A stretch of 64,000 bases of DNA from Rheum nobile. Its lineage: Eukaryota; Streptophyta; Magnoliopsida; Caryophyllales; Polygonaceae. How positions within the stretch are numbered: the first letter of the stretch is position 1; each line of letters opens with the position of its first letter. Shown in pieces: positions 1 through 10,029 of the stretch. The translations under genes and the position numbers were made by a program. The stretch lies in assembly GCA_027886185.1 (NCBI GenBank), contig WOAB01000606.1:1178001-1242000 (forward strand), read 5' to 3'. The notes beneath the pieces are model-generated. The model was not told where the DNA came from. It was given only the letters and a program-made list of their open reading frames with translations, and did no database searches.

Positions 1-1295
1 TACTTTTTTGTTTTTTGTTTCCCTTTTCTTTTTTCTAATTTCATTGATTTAATTTATTTTTTGAATTAAATAAAAAAATTTAATATTTTGCAAAAATACA
101 CCAAATGGTATATATATGTAAAAAAAAAATCAAACTGATATTTTTGCAAGTCATTTTTTTATTTGGAATATTCTTGCAAATCCGTGAATACAAAATATGG
201 AAATAGATTAGTTTTTTTTTTTCCTTAATCTCACTCATCTTCTCTGTACATCCCCATCGTCTAGACATCTCATATTTTTTAAAAGCCAGTGCCCTCATGA
301 AGCCACCTTCACTTCCATTACGATCTCACTCGAATTAAAAAATACGACTTTTACAATGGACTGTAAATCCAACAAGGTCCACTATATATTTCAACATGAC
401 AACTCGTAGTTTGGGCATATATCCATCACTACTGGCCGTATAAAATTTTCAGTTTTTTGTAAATTTTCAATGGAACAATTTAGTTTCATTAATAATTTCT
501 TAATGATTATATGAATAATGTGTGAATCTTGTATACTAGAATTGGCATAAATATTTCATTAATTCTTTTACTGTTGTGTGAATATTGCAATTTCAAGTTT
601 TGGGAAATAATCTGTTTTAAAGTTGAACCCATTACAAAAGAAACATATGATGTATTCTACAGAAAGAAGAGACGATGAGCATCAATAGTGGAGGAGAGAG
701 AAGGCTATAAGTGAAAGTGGATCTCTTCAAGGCACTAGATCCTTATGTACAGAAGAAAATGGAGAAGATGAATGAAGATTGAAGGGAGGATGAAGAGTTA
801 TATTTTTTGTTGAAGGGGAAAGTGAAAATTAATTAATGCGTTTTAATATTTTGTATCAGGGTGATAAAAAGTTGTGTAAATAAGTGTACATGTGGCAATA
901 TACTATTGGAGGCACAGTAATCAGTAACAAAGGATCCGACACTTATTACTAACACACGACAATTCTCAAGAATAGTAATTTTTAGTTTATTTACATCTAT
1001 ACCCTTTTATTGAAATAAAATTGTGAGGAAAATTCCTATACCAAGTGTAGGTGTAGATCTGTCATTCGGCTCATCTAAGCCACCCAGGTTTTCGTGTGTT
1101 TAAGGAAACCAAGGCCCATTTCTTTCCAGCCGACAAGAACAACAAATCAAGTAAACTCGATTACACCAATTGACTCAACCCATTTCAAAAAAAGGTCTAT
1201 CCTAACGAGATATCAAGATTCAGACAAGTGACTTCAAGATTACGAATGTCATTACCTATAGCTTGAGCTATATAACCTTAACTGTTAGATATCTT
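1..1295. other. AT-rich spacer, no gene seen
   Basis: The stretch is AT-rich with many homopolymer runs. Only short, low-complexity open frames occur and none shows a recognisable domain, plausible codon use or a convincing splice context. I see no repeat boundary I can defend. Confidence 0.5.
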
Positions 1296-1299
1296 TTAT

Positions 1300-2665
1300 G
1301 ACACTGAATTCATGGACAAACCCAGGGGGCTTGGGGGCACACCACCCCCGTTTCCTTCCGGCGAGCCACTGGTATATGTGCAAAAAGTGTAGCGACAAAC
1401 TGAGTTCGGGGCTTTGAGGCGTTGTTTTTTAAAAAATAGGTAAATTTCAATCAAGAGAACTAGCTCAAGTTGTAAGGTAATTATGCATGTTTTATGGAGA
1501 CCCGTGTTTAAGTTTTGTTGGCCCCCATGTCTCATTCTCATTTTCTTTTTCCTCACAACCCACAAATAATATTACCAAATGTTATTTCATTTCTCAAAAA
1601 ATTTCCCTTACCTTTTGCAATTATTTTTTACTATATTTTAATAACTATATTTCAATTATTTGTGTAATGAAATAGAGCAATAACAACCCTCGACTCTTTC
1701 GATAATGGTAGACTTGTTGTTGTTCATCGTGTTAGAAGACATGTTTCCCTTTTCTTAACTATTTCCGCCCTTGTTATGAAAATCATGCATCTGACACTGA
1801 CTAAATCTAACATTGTGCTAAAGTTATCCCTCCAACCATTTATCGTGTTGTTGCATTTGATCCTCTTAGCATTTGAATTAGACAACATCCAACGATGTAA
1901 TAGGGTTAAAATAAAAGTCTTACCAAGCTTGATATCATGGCCATGGGCAGAGCTAGGGTGTTCGGTGACCCCCTTTTCCTAGCTCCAGCGGTGTGTATTG
2001 TTGTATAAATGGGATTGTTTTATTATATATACAATAATATGCTCTATAGTAAGACTCCCAAATAGTCTTGCCCGGTAATCTAGTAGGAGTGGGAAAGAGA
2101 GGACATGGGTTCGATTTTCCTCCAAACCCATCCTTTTATTTTTTTGATACTTTATAGAATCTCAGCATGTCCTTTTATTTCATTATATTTATTGTTCTAG
2201 CCCGAATATTTTTTATTTCTACTTTTACCCATAGTAATTATGAAATGAATTATAAATGTTCAAATGTTATTATACTAATCTAAATAGATTATCAAATTAT
2301 ATTGCGGAAATTTTACTTGCAAGAATAACATGTTTGTTCCCACCTTTGTACTTCTCTTAATTATTTCACTCAAAATTATTTATCCAAATTAATTTTTGTT
2401 CAAAATTGTAAATTGTTATAGAATATTTCTGTCAAGTTACAATAACCCTCCTAATTTTATTACCTTTGTCAAGAGAAAGTTACACTCTTCATAAACAATA
2501 TATATTTTCTTGGATAATTACATACTATCAATGATCATGTGTTGTGAAACATAAATGCTAGGAAAGAATATGTGGTTAAAGATCATCATTAACCAATATC
2601 GCATGATTTTGTACGAAAAAAATCTATAATCCCCATTCGAACAAATCCTGACTCCGCCACTTATC
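1300..2665. repeat. Degraded repeat remnant
   Basis: Short islands such as the purine/pyrimidine-rich block at 1325-1352, the block near 1950-1985 and CTGACTCCGCCACT near 2649 resemble pieces of high-copy plant repeats rather than genes. The open frames here are short and compositionally odd. I could not define ends or a target duplication, so the class is unassigned. Confidence 0.25.
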
Positions 2666-2937
2666 ATGGCTACTTGAATTTACCTTGTTAACTAGTAAAA
2701 AGTTCTACTTAGATCTTGCTTAGATGGGATTCTAATCGTTATAATGTGGTTTCATTTACTACTTTGTACGATTTTGCTAATACTTTATGCACACGTACAA
2801 CTATCACTAAATAAAACTCGTAGTAGTCACACAAGAAATCTAAGCACTTGATTAAGAATATTGTTGGAACGTAAGAGTCCATCCCACATTAAAAGTGAGT
2901 GGATATCAATGTCTAGTATATTAAATTGGTAGGCTAC

Positions 2938-3504
2938 TGTTATAATCGTTGGAATTGGACATGTAACATCACATTCCCATCTGAAGGAAGATACATATGG
3001 GGTACAATTAGACAACTACATGTATCATGATTCTTTAAAGATATGTGAACAACTTTATAGCTTACTGTCAAAGATCTCACAAAGTCGTCAATCGATGTGT
3101 TTCATGTTGTAAGTCAACATCATGTTACAGGTAGGGATGATGATACGTGATAGCATCAAAGGCGTTGATCGTATGAGGCGCAGATCACTAGTTTGTGAGA
3201 CTTTGAAGAAGATATAGTTTTCCTTATAGATATTATCTCCTAAAAGATATTATTTTCTTAAAAAGATAGAACATAATCTCGCAAAGATGGACACCCCTCT
3301 CATATATAAAGGGGGTAGGATACGTGCAAAAGGCATTCCAATACATAGAAAATTATACACAATCAATACATTTGAAGCTTGTCTTCTATCCTTGTTTCTT
3401 AATTTCCAGCAAGTCGTTGGACGACTTACTTTTAGGATTATTGTATAGCTTCCATATCCCTCAACCAATCAAATACAGTGAAGGTGCTAAATTTGACCAA
3501 AACT
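2938..3504 (+). mobile_element. Putative solo LTR nested in the TRIM-like LTR
   Basis: This 567-bp insert interrupts the older LTR and is flanked by a perfect 5-bp repeat GCTAC (2933-2937 and 3505-3509), as expected for LTR-element integration. It starts TGTTATAA and has a TATA-like box (ATATATAAAGG near 3303) followed by a pyrimidine-rich stretch, as in an LTR promoter. It ends AACT rather than CA, so the exact end or class is uncertain. Confidence 0.42.
3303..3314 (+). promoter_or_regulatory. TATA-like box of the nested LTR
   Basis: A TATATAAAGG sequence lies about 365 bp into the putative solo LTR, followed by GC-richer transcribed-looking DNA. Position and context fit an LTR core promoter. 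Activity is inferred only. Confidence 0.35.
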
Positions 3505-3664
3505 GCTACTCATTCTATAGTGAATTGGTTTTAGTATGAAACCCCATCAGGCTAATGTATTGGGCTTATTTGCGCTTATGCGCTCGTACATGCACGACCC
3601 CTAATCTATTGGCCAATGAACTTTCACAAATACTAACAATGTTGTGCCTCATCTTGACACACTA

Positions 3665-4000
3665 AGGCTCCATTCGGTTGCTAGCTTATTGAAACATATG
3701 GTAGCTTATGCTGATGAAATAAGCTCTCATTGCACTATTTGGTAAAACTAGCTTATTGAAGCTGAAATTCAACCAAAAAATAATGTTACCCCCAATTTAT
3801 GCTATCTTATGACACTCTGAAGTTCTCCGTGTAAATGCAAAACACGCTTTTTTTAATGAAATTGACCCATTAATTAGCATAAATATTACAAAATGAGCTT
3901 CTTTGAAAGATGAAATCGTTTTCTTGAGACTCAGTTGCCAATCAAACTTAACGGGTCTTTTCCAATTTAAATCATATCAAATTAAAGTGGTCCTCCTAGG
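3665..4000 (+). repeat. Dispersed repeat, also split around the Tat element
   Basis: The sequence CTCCGTGTAAATGCAAAACACG and the following blocks (GAAATTGACCCATTAATTAG, then GGGTCTTTTCCAATTTAA and TATCAAATTAAAGTGGT) recur with divergence at 37160-37198 and continue at 46572-46720, on either side of the Tat retrotransposon. This copy is therefore the uninterrupted relative of the Tat insertion site. The class is unknown. Confidence 0.5.
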
Positions 4001-4534
4001 AAGTCTTAAGGTGGGTGACCTCCTAGAAAGTCTTAGAGTTGGCATGGGCTAATATTCTTAGGATCTCGAACATTTCAAATGGTATTAGAGCTTGGTGCCC
4101 GGTCCGATGTATCATCGCCCAACAGGGACGTTTGTTCCCTTTGAAGGGGGGGGGGTGCACTATTGTCAGGATGGAAACATCTATCCCACGTCGGAAGAAA
4201 TGATTGACAAAGCATCTCTTTATGAAGGGTGTGAGGGAACCTTTCATTGTGGAGTCCAAAGCGGACAATGTCTACAAGCGGAAAGTATTAGGGTTATTAC
4301 TTGCCTTGACTAGGACATCAAGGGTTTAAGTGAGGGAGCTTATAACACCCCAAATTTGAGATTGATTTATAAGGATTAAAGTGCTACCCATGTCAACAAG
4401 AGTTCTTTCTTTTCAGGGTTCAAGTGAGGACAAAGAGCTTTAAAGTTACACGTGCTAGGGCGAAAGTAGTACCAGGATGAATGCCCCTTGGAAATTCCTC
4501 GAGTTGGCATGAGTTGACACTCTTAAGGTCTCGG
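4001..4534 (+). repeat. LTR-type remnants, no gene
   Basis: Two related blocks near 4010-4060 and 4490-4540 share AGAGTTGGCATG-type wording. GGTATTAGAGC at 4081 resembles a decayed initiator-Met primer binding site. A run of G lies near 4147-4156. These look like old LTR-element debris. The open frames at 4023-4313 carry no recognisable domain. Confidence 0.3.
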
Positions 4535-5051
4535 CGTTACATATGAAACCCATCTCACAACGGAAGTGGGTGAATTCATTGTCTAGTATATAAGCTTAGT
4601 GGATTACTTCTCCTATTACCAATTGATTTTAGGAAGAAACCCCACTGGACTTATGTACTAGGCCTATCGTGCATGTGCGCTCGTATGTTTTCTCTCCCGT
4701 TTTATTGGACCCCCAGACTTTCACATGGTATCAGAGCATCTTTAGTTTTGGGTCCGCTTCTTGGGTTGTTGGGATTTGGTTATAAAGAGACTATGAAGCC
4801 CACCCACACCAATTTGTCTAAGTGTGAACTGTGCTAGGCATGTTGGACTTGAGAGGGTGTGTTGGAGTATTAAATACATCCATATAAGAAGTAGATGGAT
4901 TCAATGTCTAGTATATAAGCTTAGTGGATTACTCTTCCTATTCTCAATTAATTTTAGAAAGGAACCTCACTTTGGATTATGTACTGGGCCTATCGCATAT
5001 GTGCGCTCATACATTCACATCCCCAATCTATTGGACCCTTAGACTTTCACA
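4535..5051 (+). mobile_element. TRIM (terminal-repeat retrotransposon in miniature)
   Basis: Two related LTRs of about 190 bp (approximately 4535-4725 and 4860-5051) flank a 134-bp interior. Both end GACTTTCACA, and the right one starts TGTTGGAGTATT. The interior begins with TGGTATCAGAGC, complementary to the 3' end of initiator-Met tRNA, and ends with the purine-rich GAGAGGGTG next to the right LTR. There is no coding capacity. This is the classic TRIM layout: an element mobilised in trans by a coding retrotransposon. The start of the left LTR is rearranged, so its boundary is approximate. Confidence 0.7.
4726..4737 (+). other. Primer binding site (initiator-Met tRNA)
   Basis: TGGTATCAGAGC starts immediately after the left TRIM LTR. 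It is the standard initiator-Met tRNA complement used by many plant copia and TRIM elements to prime minus-strand DNA synthesis. Confidence 0.75.
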
Positions 5052-5611
5052 AGTGTCAAAGTTCTCCTCCTCGCGATATGAGAGAAGATCTTCCATGTGT
5101 TTTTTTTATTTTCTTCCTCACGATTTACCTCTTACGGTTCTCAGAATTTTCAAAACAAAGTTGCATGCTCTTTTGCTTCATTAAAGGTATTTTTAAGTGC
5201 ACGAATGATTTCCTGAAATTAATTGAATATGTTCTTTGACTTGGTAATTCGATGAATATCTTTTTTGAAATGCAACAAATTGCACTTCTGAAGATTTAAA
5301 GCATTGTTTTTTGCAAATCGGATTTCAACCTCATGAATTCCATTTATTGAGGAACCATAACTTTTTCTTACAAATTTAAATTGGAAATATTTGAATATTT
5401 ACTTCCAATAGTTAAATGGCTTTCCAAATGACTTTTTGAGCCAATATTTAAGTAAATTACAATAAGATGGCAAAATTCTTTGCTAGTTTTAATGTAGTGT
5501 TTTATTCAACTTAAATAGCAATTAAAAATGCGGGTTAAAAAATTTATATATATGATTTGAATATCATCAGAGAGACAAAATTCCGTATGGATGAATGAAC
5601 AAGACTCACCA
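5052..5611. other. Spacer, no gene seen
   Basis: AT-rich DNA between the TRIM and the giant MULE. Overlapping short frames at its start run out of the TRIM LTR and show no domain. The last bases form the left insertion flank of the MULE. Confidence 0.5.
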
Positions 5612-5619
5612 CAAATTAA
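5612..5619 (+). repeat. Left target-site duplication of giant MULE
   Basis: CAAATTAA here is repeated exactly at 31636-31643, directly outside the other inverted terminus. Mutator-superfamily insertions make 8-11 bp duplications (usually 9), so an 8-bp exact match, possibly with one decayed base, fits. Confidence 0.65.
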
Positions 5620-5627
5620 CGCCTACG

Positions 5628-5692
5628 CTATACGCACTACACATTTTGCACTTTCGCACTACGGTTTACCACGCAAGTATTTGGCGTACGCC
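5628..5692 (+). repeat. Left terminal inverted repeat of giant MULE
   Basis: Pairs with 31562-31627 in inverted orientation. The shared core is TATACGCACTACACATTTTG, then ACTTTCGCACTAC and TTTACCACGCAAG with a few substitutions. The outermost eight bases next to the target duplication (5620-5627) match less well. Transposase binding at such ends is known for the family; the site itself is inferred. Confidence 0.75.
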
Positions 5693-5801
5693 GAATACTT
5701 GCGTGGTAGGCCAAAAACATAGGCCTAAGTAGGAATACATAGGGAAAAAAAACATAGCCTCTACGCAAGGATCTGGCGTACGCCAGATCCTTGCGTAGAG
5801 G
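5669..5801. repeat. Subterminal perfect palindromes (left)
   Basis: 5669-5706 is a 38-bp palindrome with CCACGCAAGTATT arms around GGCGTACGCC, with a single mismatched centre pair. 5758-5801 is a perfect 44-bp palindrome whose half is CCTCTACGCAAGGATCTGGC plus GT. Both centre on GCGTACGC. A further related half-site lies near 5868-5888. Related palindromes sit at the opposite end (31397-31486). Confidence 0.85.
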
Positions 5802-5987
5802 CAAAAAAATGTCCGTTGGAATATAGCCGTTGGTGTTTCGAATTTTAGGCTTCCTCGCCAACATATTGCGTACGCCAAATGTTTGCGTGGCCAACGGCTA
5901 TAATTCCAACGGTCGAATTACCCCTCTTTATATATTCTAACTACATCCTCCATGTTTTGCACACTTTCGAATACAATCTTATCAAAA

Positions 5988-8900
5988 TGTCAATATCCGA
6001 AAATGATGATTGGAGTACCGATCAAGAATATTTCAGCAGTGATGAAGAATTCAACCCGAACAATTTCGTGGTTAGTATTTTTTACTTCGTAAGGCTTGTC
6101 TATTCGCATTATATAGATGAATAAGTTATAGTAATATTGCATGCGATTGTGAATTAGATCATGTATATAGAGGCGTAAAAGAATATATAGTTATGTAATA
6201 TTGTATGTGCTATTTAATTATTTCATGTGTAGTTAGAAATAGTAGTTTTTTAACATTAGTATTTACATTAATAGGGTAAAGATTATGGATCTGAATTTAG
6301 TACGAATAATAAGTGGGATAGCCGAAAGGAGTTAGTTGATTGGGCTCAGAATAGGGGCAAAGAGTTGATGATGGTTCTAGTCACTCGACGAAGTAATGAA
6401 CGACATGTTAGTTTGACGTGTGAGAACTTTGGTGAATATAGATCGGGAAAGAAAAAACTTAGTGAAGATGATCCGAATGAGGTTGTGGTAATTCGTGAAG
6501 GACATTCGAAGAAGTCTAGGTGCACATTTGAGTTGTACGGTATTAGAATGAAAAAGCAGGTGGGAGTAGAGACTCGGAAATGGATATTGAATGTGTTGAG
6601 CGGACAACACAGCCATAAGCTTCCGACTACCTTCCTTGGGCATCCTTACATGGGTCGAATGACCCCTGAGGAGCAGTGCATTACGAGGACGTTCGGCGAG
6701 AAGTTCAATCCGCCGAGTGTTACTCTTGCGGAGTTGAGAAGGTGCAACCCCGAAAATGTAACATCAAGGAAACAAGTTTCCAACTATTTACGAAAGATGC
6801 AATACGAGGATTGTGGGGAAATGACGGTCACCCAATGGACCCTAAATTTCTATAAAGAAAACCGGTACGAAGTGCATCCTCTGAGGAAGCGGTCTACGTC
6901 TGAGATTGATATCCTATTTTTCGCTCACCCTGACTCGCTGCATCTATTGAAGTTATTCCCGCACGTGGTAGTCATCGATGCCACATACAAGACAAATAGG
7001 TATATAATGGCCTTATGTTTAATTTAATTTAATATAGTTGTTATGACATGATGTAAAACTGCTTATACTATTTTGTTTTCTTACATTCATCCTTAGGTAT
7101 AGCATGCCTCTTGTGGAGATTGTCGGTTTTACATGCACTAACAAGACGTTCAACATCGCCTATGCATTTACGCGAGAGGAAGATGGTTTGCATTACAGAT
7201 TCATAATGCGAAAGCTTCTGTATTTGTTTTAAGAGGCGGGAGTAATGCCGACGGCCATAATGACTGATCGAGAGAAATCCCTCATCAATGCAATTTGGAT
7301 AGTTTTCAAGGATCAGGTTAAACACCTTTTGTGTTGGGTGCATATCAAACACAACATCGAGGCATATGCTAGTCCAATCTTGAAGGATTCAAAGAGAGTC
7401 AGTAACTTTTGCGGCCAATGCTGGGGACTTTGGTGTTCGACCACGGAGGAAAGATATGAAGAGAGGCTCCAATAACTTAGGAAATCGTGGAAGAGCGGCC
7501 TTGTTGGATACCTTGAGAAACAGTGGTTGAATCCTTACAAGGAAAACATAGTCAGTGCGTGGACAAATCATCATCTTCACTTTTTCACGAGAATTTCAAA
7601 CAGGTAAGTAACACTTTACAATTTTCTGGGATGTTTATTGGGCCTAGGTGTCGGTGTCATACTTTCTTACTAAGACTATGCATTGTTTTGTTTTGATAGG
7701 GTTGAGGGTATGCATAGGGTGTTGAAGAATATTGTGGATTCTAGTGTTGGAGGTTTTAACAGGATGGCATTGAGGATCCACCATGCAATCGAAGGTCAAA
7801 TTGGGCAGGTAAGGGCGAGCATGGAGATGTCACGGGTCAAAAAACCACTTTATTTTAACCAGGTGCCAATAGAAATGAGAAGGGTGTTTACGAAGCTGTT
7901 CTACAAAGTGTCGGAAAGGGGCTTGAAGAAGTTGTTCGATATGTATAAGCAGTTAGAGATGGATGATTTCAACGAGGAGTGCGATGATTACTGGATGAGA
8001 GAATGCCAAGGCATGCCGTGCATCCATGAGATTGCACTGGCTATTGTTGATAAGAGGCAGATCATGCCGAGTGAGATCCACCGCTTCTGGAGGCAGCTGG
8101 AATGGGATAAGGGTTATTGTTCTGACACCATTGAGGAGGATGCAACAATGTCTATTCCACAGCTGAGACTTGAGGAACTGTACAAGAAGGAGAAAGAGGG
8201 GATCCTTGAAAAATCCACGTTAGTGCAAGTCACTGACATGTACCATGACTTGGAGCATCCGCATGAATCCTCATTGTTGGAGTCGACGGGTATCATTTCC
8301 AAAGGAAGGCCGAAGGGTTCCACAAAGTATTCCACCAAGAGGGACCCGAGCTTATTTGATCATAGAAGGGCCGAGTTAGAGGAGTTTGATAAGGAAAAAG
8401 AGATAAAAAAGGAGAAGGAGATGGAGAATGAGAATGAGACCCAAGGTACCCAAGGTAGGGGTCGTGGCCGTCCTAGAAAGGATAAAAGTGAAGCGTTTGG
8501 ATCACAGTTTCCTGCCAACCCATTACTTATATGGGGGTGAACTTTAGGGTTAGGAATGTGGATTACTTCTGGTTCCCATACATTAAGGAGGCGAAAGATG
8601 TAATTCCGGACGAGCATTATGGGTATCGGTCACTAGCTGTATTGTTGGGGTACGAAGAGCATTATTACCCTATGGTTCGAATGCATCTAGCGGCAGAGTT
8701 GTTGGACAACAGAGATGTGTACATGGAAATACTGCCCAGACTAGCACTGGGAACGAGTTACGAAGATTTTATATTTCGGGTGAACTATGTCATAAGTCCT
8801 TGCTCCTCGCAATATTGGCTCGACATGCCTCTAATTGGTTTGGTGTTTGCCACGGTGTATCAAGTTGCGTTATGTTTCTTATCCTGGGATGGTCCTTGCT

Positions 8901-9254
8901 TGTGCCTACCAATGAAGGCGTGTAATACAAGCTTAGGCCCTCCGACGAAGATATTGACGATGGCCCATGTAGGAGCTCGGAACCACTTCATATCGGTAAA
9001 GCTTACTATTTCTAAATAATTTAATGTACTAAACTATAGGAGTATGTGCACAAATAGTTAAAGTTTGTGATTGTGTTTGTGTTTGTATGTAGGTGTGGCT
9101 GAAGGATGATTGTCCAGTACCCCCTCCTCCGTATGCTTGGCGTTGTTTCAAGGACCGAAGTGTACATGGCTGGGATGCTCAGTTTCAAGCGAGGTTTCAA
9201 ATATTTCTGGATTATCGCATAAGATGTAACCGTCCACCCGATCCTCCGGTGTAG
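5988..9254 (+). pseudogene. MULE transposase with C-terminal OTU-like domain (broken)
   Basis: This encodes the DDE transposase that would bind the terminal repeats and cut the element out. Exon 1 starts at ATG 5988 (acidic N-terminus). Exon 2 (about 6277-6999) has a Cys/His DNA-binding region (TCENFGEYRS, then SRCTFE and GQHSHK) and the first catalytic Asp in VVIDATYKTNRY (codon 6977). Exon 3 (about 7098-7600) has the second Asp in MTDRE (codon 7266) and the LCWVHIKHN motif. Exon 4 resumes at 7700 with RVEGMH, giving the catalytic Glu (7704). A basic RGRGRPRK stretch (8452-8484) looks like an AT-hook. In-frame TAA at 7230 and 7473, and a frame change near the G run at 8534, break it. The last part is an OTU-like domain, listed separately. 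The intron boundaries (GTATATAAT...TTAG, GTAAGTAAC...ATAG) are canonical. Confidence 0.85.
8531..9254 (+). pseudogene. OTU-like cysteine protease domain fused to the MULE transposase, catalytic Cys lost
   Basis: The reading runs from 8531 to about 9000, then, after an intron (GTAAAGC to TGTATGTAG, about 8997-9092), to the stop at 9252. It contains the block DEHYGYR (codons from 8609), which corresponds to the OTU active-site block of form DGxCxFR, followed by a leucine-rich helix region, a W-x-x-MP block and a C-terminal GARNHF that would supply the catalytic His. At the Cys position there is Tyr (TAT, 8618-8620), so a protease role is unlikely here. OTU enzymes remove ubiquitin; such domains occur beside some plant MULE transposases. 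It is uncertain whether this part joins the transposase by splicing or through a frameshift at 8530-8545. Confidence 0.6.
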
Positions 9255-9372
9255 TGATTATCGCATAAGATATTTTGGGATTATCGCTCTTGTAATATGT
9301 TTTATGTATTGACGTTTAATGTAATGTAATGTATGTAGTAATATATTGTATGTATATTTTCATGTTGATGGT
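9255..9372 (+). other. Transposase 3' flank
   Basis: A short AT-rich stretch after the transposase stop codon, before the minisatellite. It contains repeated GTAATGTAATGTATG-like wording but no defined polyadenylation site that I can assign with confidence. Confidence 0.4.
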
Positions 9373-10027
9373 AAGAATTGGGCCCAATTAGGCCCAATAT
9401 GGAGAATTTTGGAAAAAAACAGGGGAAAATTGAAAAACATGAAATCGGGCCGAATTAGGCCCAATATGGCGAATTTTGGAGGAAACGGGGGAAAATTGAA
9501 AGAACATGAAATCGGGCCCAATTAGGCCCAATATGGAGAATTTTGGAAGAAACGGGGGAAAATTCAAAAAACATGAAATTGGGCCCAATTAGGCCCAATA
9601 TGGAGAATTTTGGAGGAAACGGGGGAAAATTGGAAAAAAATGAAATCGGGCCCAATTAGGCCCAATATGGAGAATTTTGGACGAAACGGGGGAAAATTGA
9701 AAAAACATGAAATCGGGCCCAATTAGGCCCAATATGGAGAATTTTGGAGGAAACGGAGGAAAATTGAAAAAACATGAAATCGGGCCCAATTAGGCCCAAT
9801 ATGGAAAATTTTGGGAGAAACGGGGGAAAATTGAAAAAATATGAAATCGGGCCCAATTAGGCCGAATATGGAGAATTTTGGAGGAAACGGGGGAAAATTG
9901 AAAAAACATGAAATCCGGCCCAATTAGGCCCAATATGGAGAATTTTGAAGGAAACGGGGGAAAATTGAAAAAACATGAAATCGGGTCCAATTAGGCCCAA
10001 TATGGAGAATTTTGGAAGAAACGGGGG
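9373..10027. repeat. 67-bp minisatellite, about 10 copies
   Basis: A unit of 67 bp (the first two are 68) contains GGGCCCAATTAGGCCCAATA, then GGAGAATTTTGG, a purine-rich AAACGGGGGAAAATTG and ACATGAAATC. Copies start near 9381, 9449, 9517, 9584, 9651, 9718, 9785, 9852, 9919 and 9986. Because 67 is not a multiple of 3, three units make an open frame of 201 bp on the - strand, which explains a ladder of 66-residue frames here that are not genes. The array joins the next satellite through a short A-run. Confidence 0.9.
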
Positions 10028-10029
10028 AA

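Larger units (their letters stand above)
2862..3628 (+). mobile_element. TRIM-like solo LTR, split by a later insertion
   Basis: 2862-2937 and 3510-3628 together match the LTR of the TRIM at 4535-5051. The first part carries the shared TGTTGGA start and the block ATGTCTAGTATA; the second carries the stretch ending ACTTTCACA. They are interrupted by 2938-3504. Outside flanks are AATAT on the left (2857-2861) and AATAC on the right (3629-3633), a 4-of-5 match to a target duplication. The copy is diverged from the TRIM LTRs. I infer a solo LTR left by LTR-LTR recombination and then hit by a second element. Confidence 0.5.

Noticed and set aside
2090..2135. tRNA-like or SINE B-box (GGGTTCGATTTTCC)
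   Set aside because: A lone B-box-like block without a matching A-box, cloverleaf or tail; it could be chance.
5637..5894. Open frames on the - strand at the left end of the giant MULE
   Set aside because: They arise from the palindromic terminal repeats and read through hairpins; no domain.
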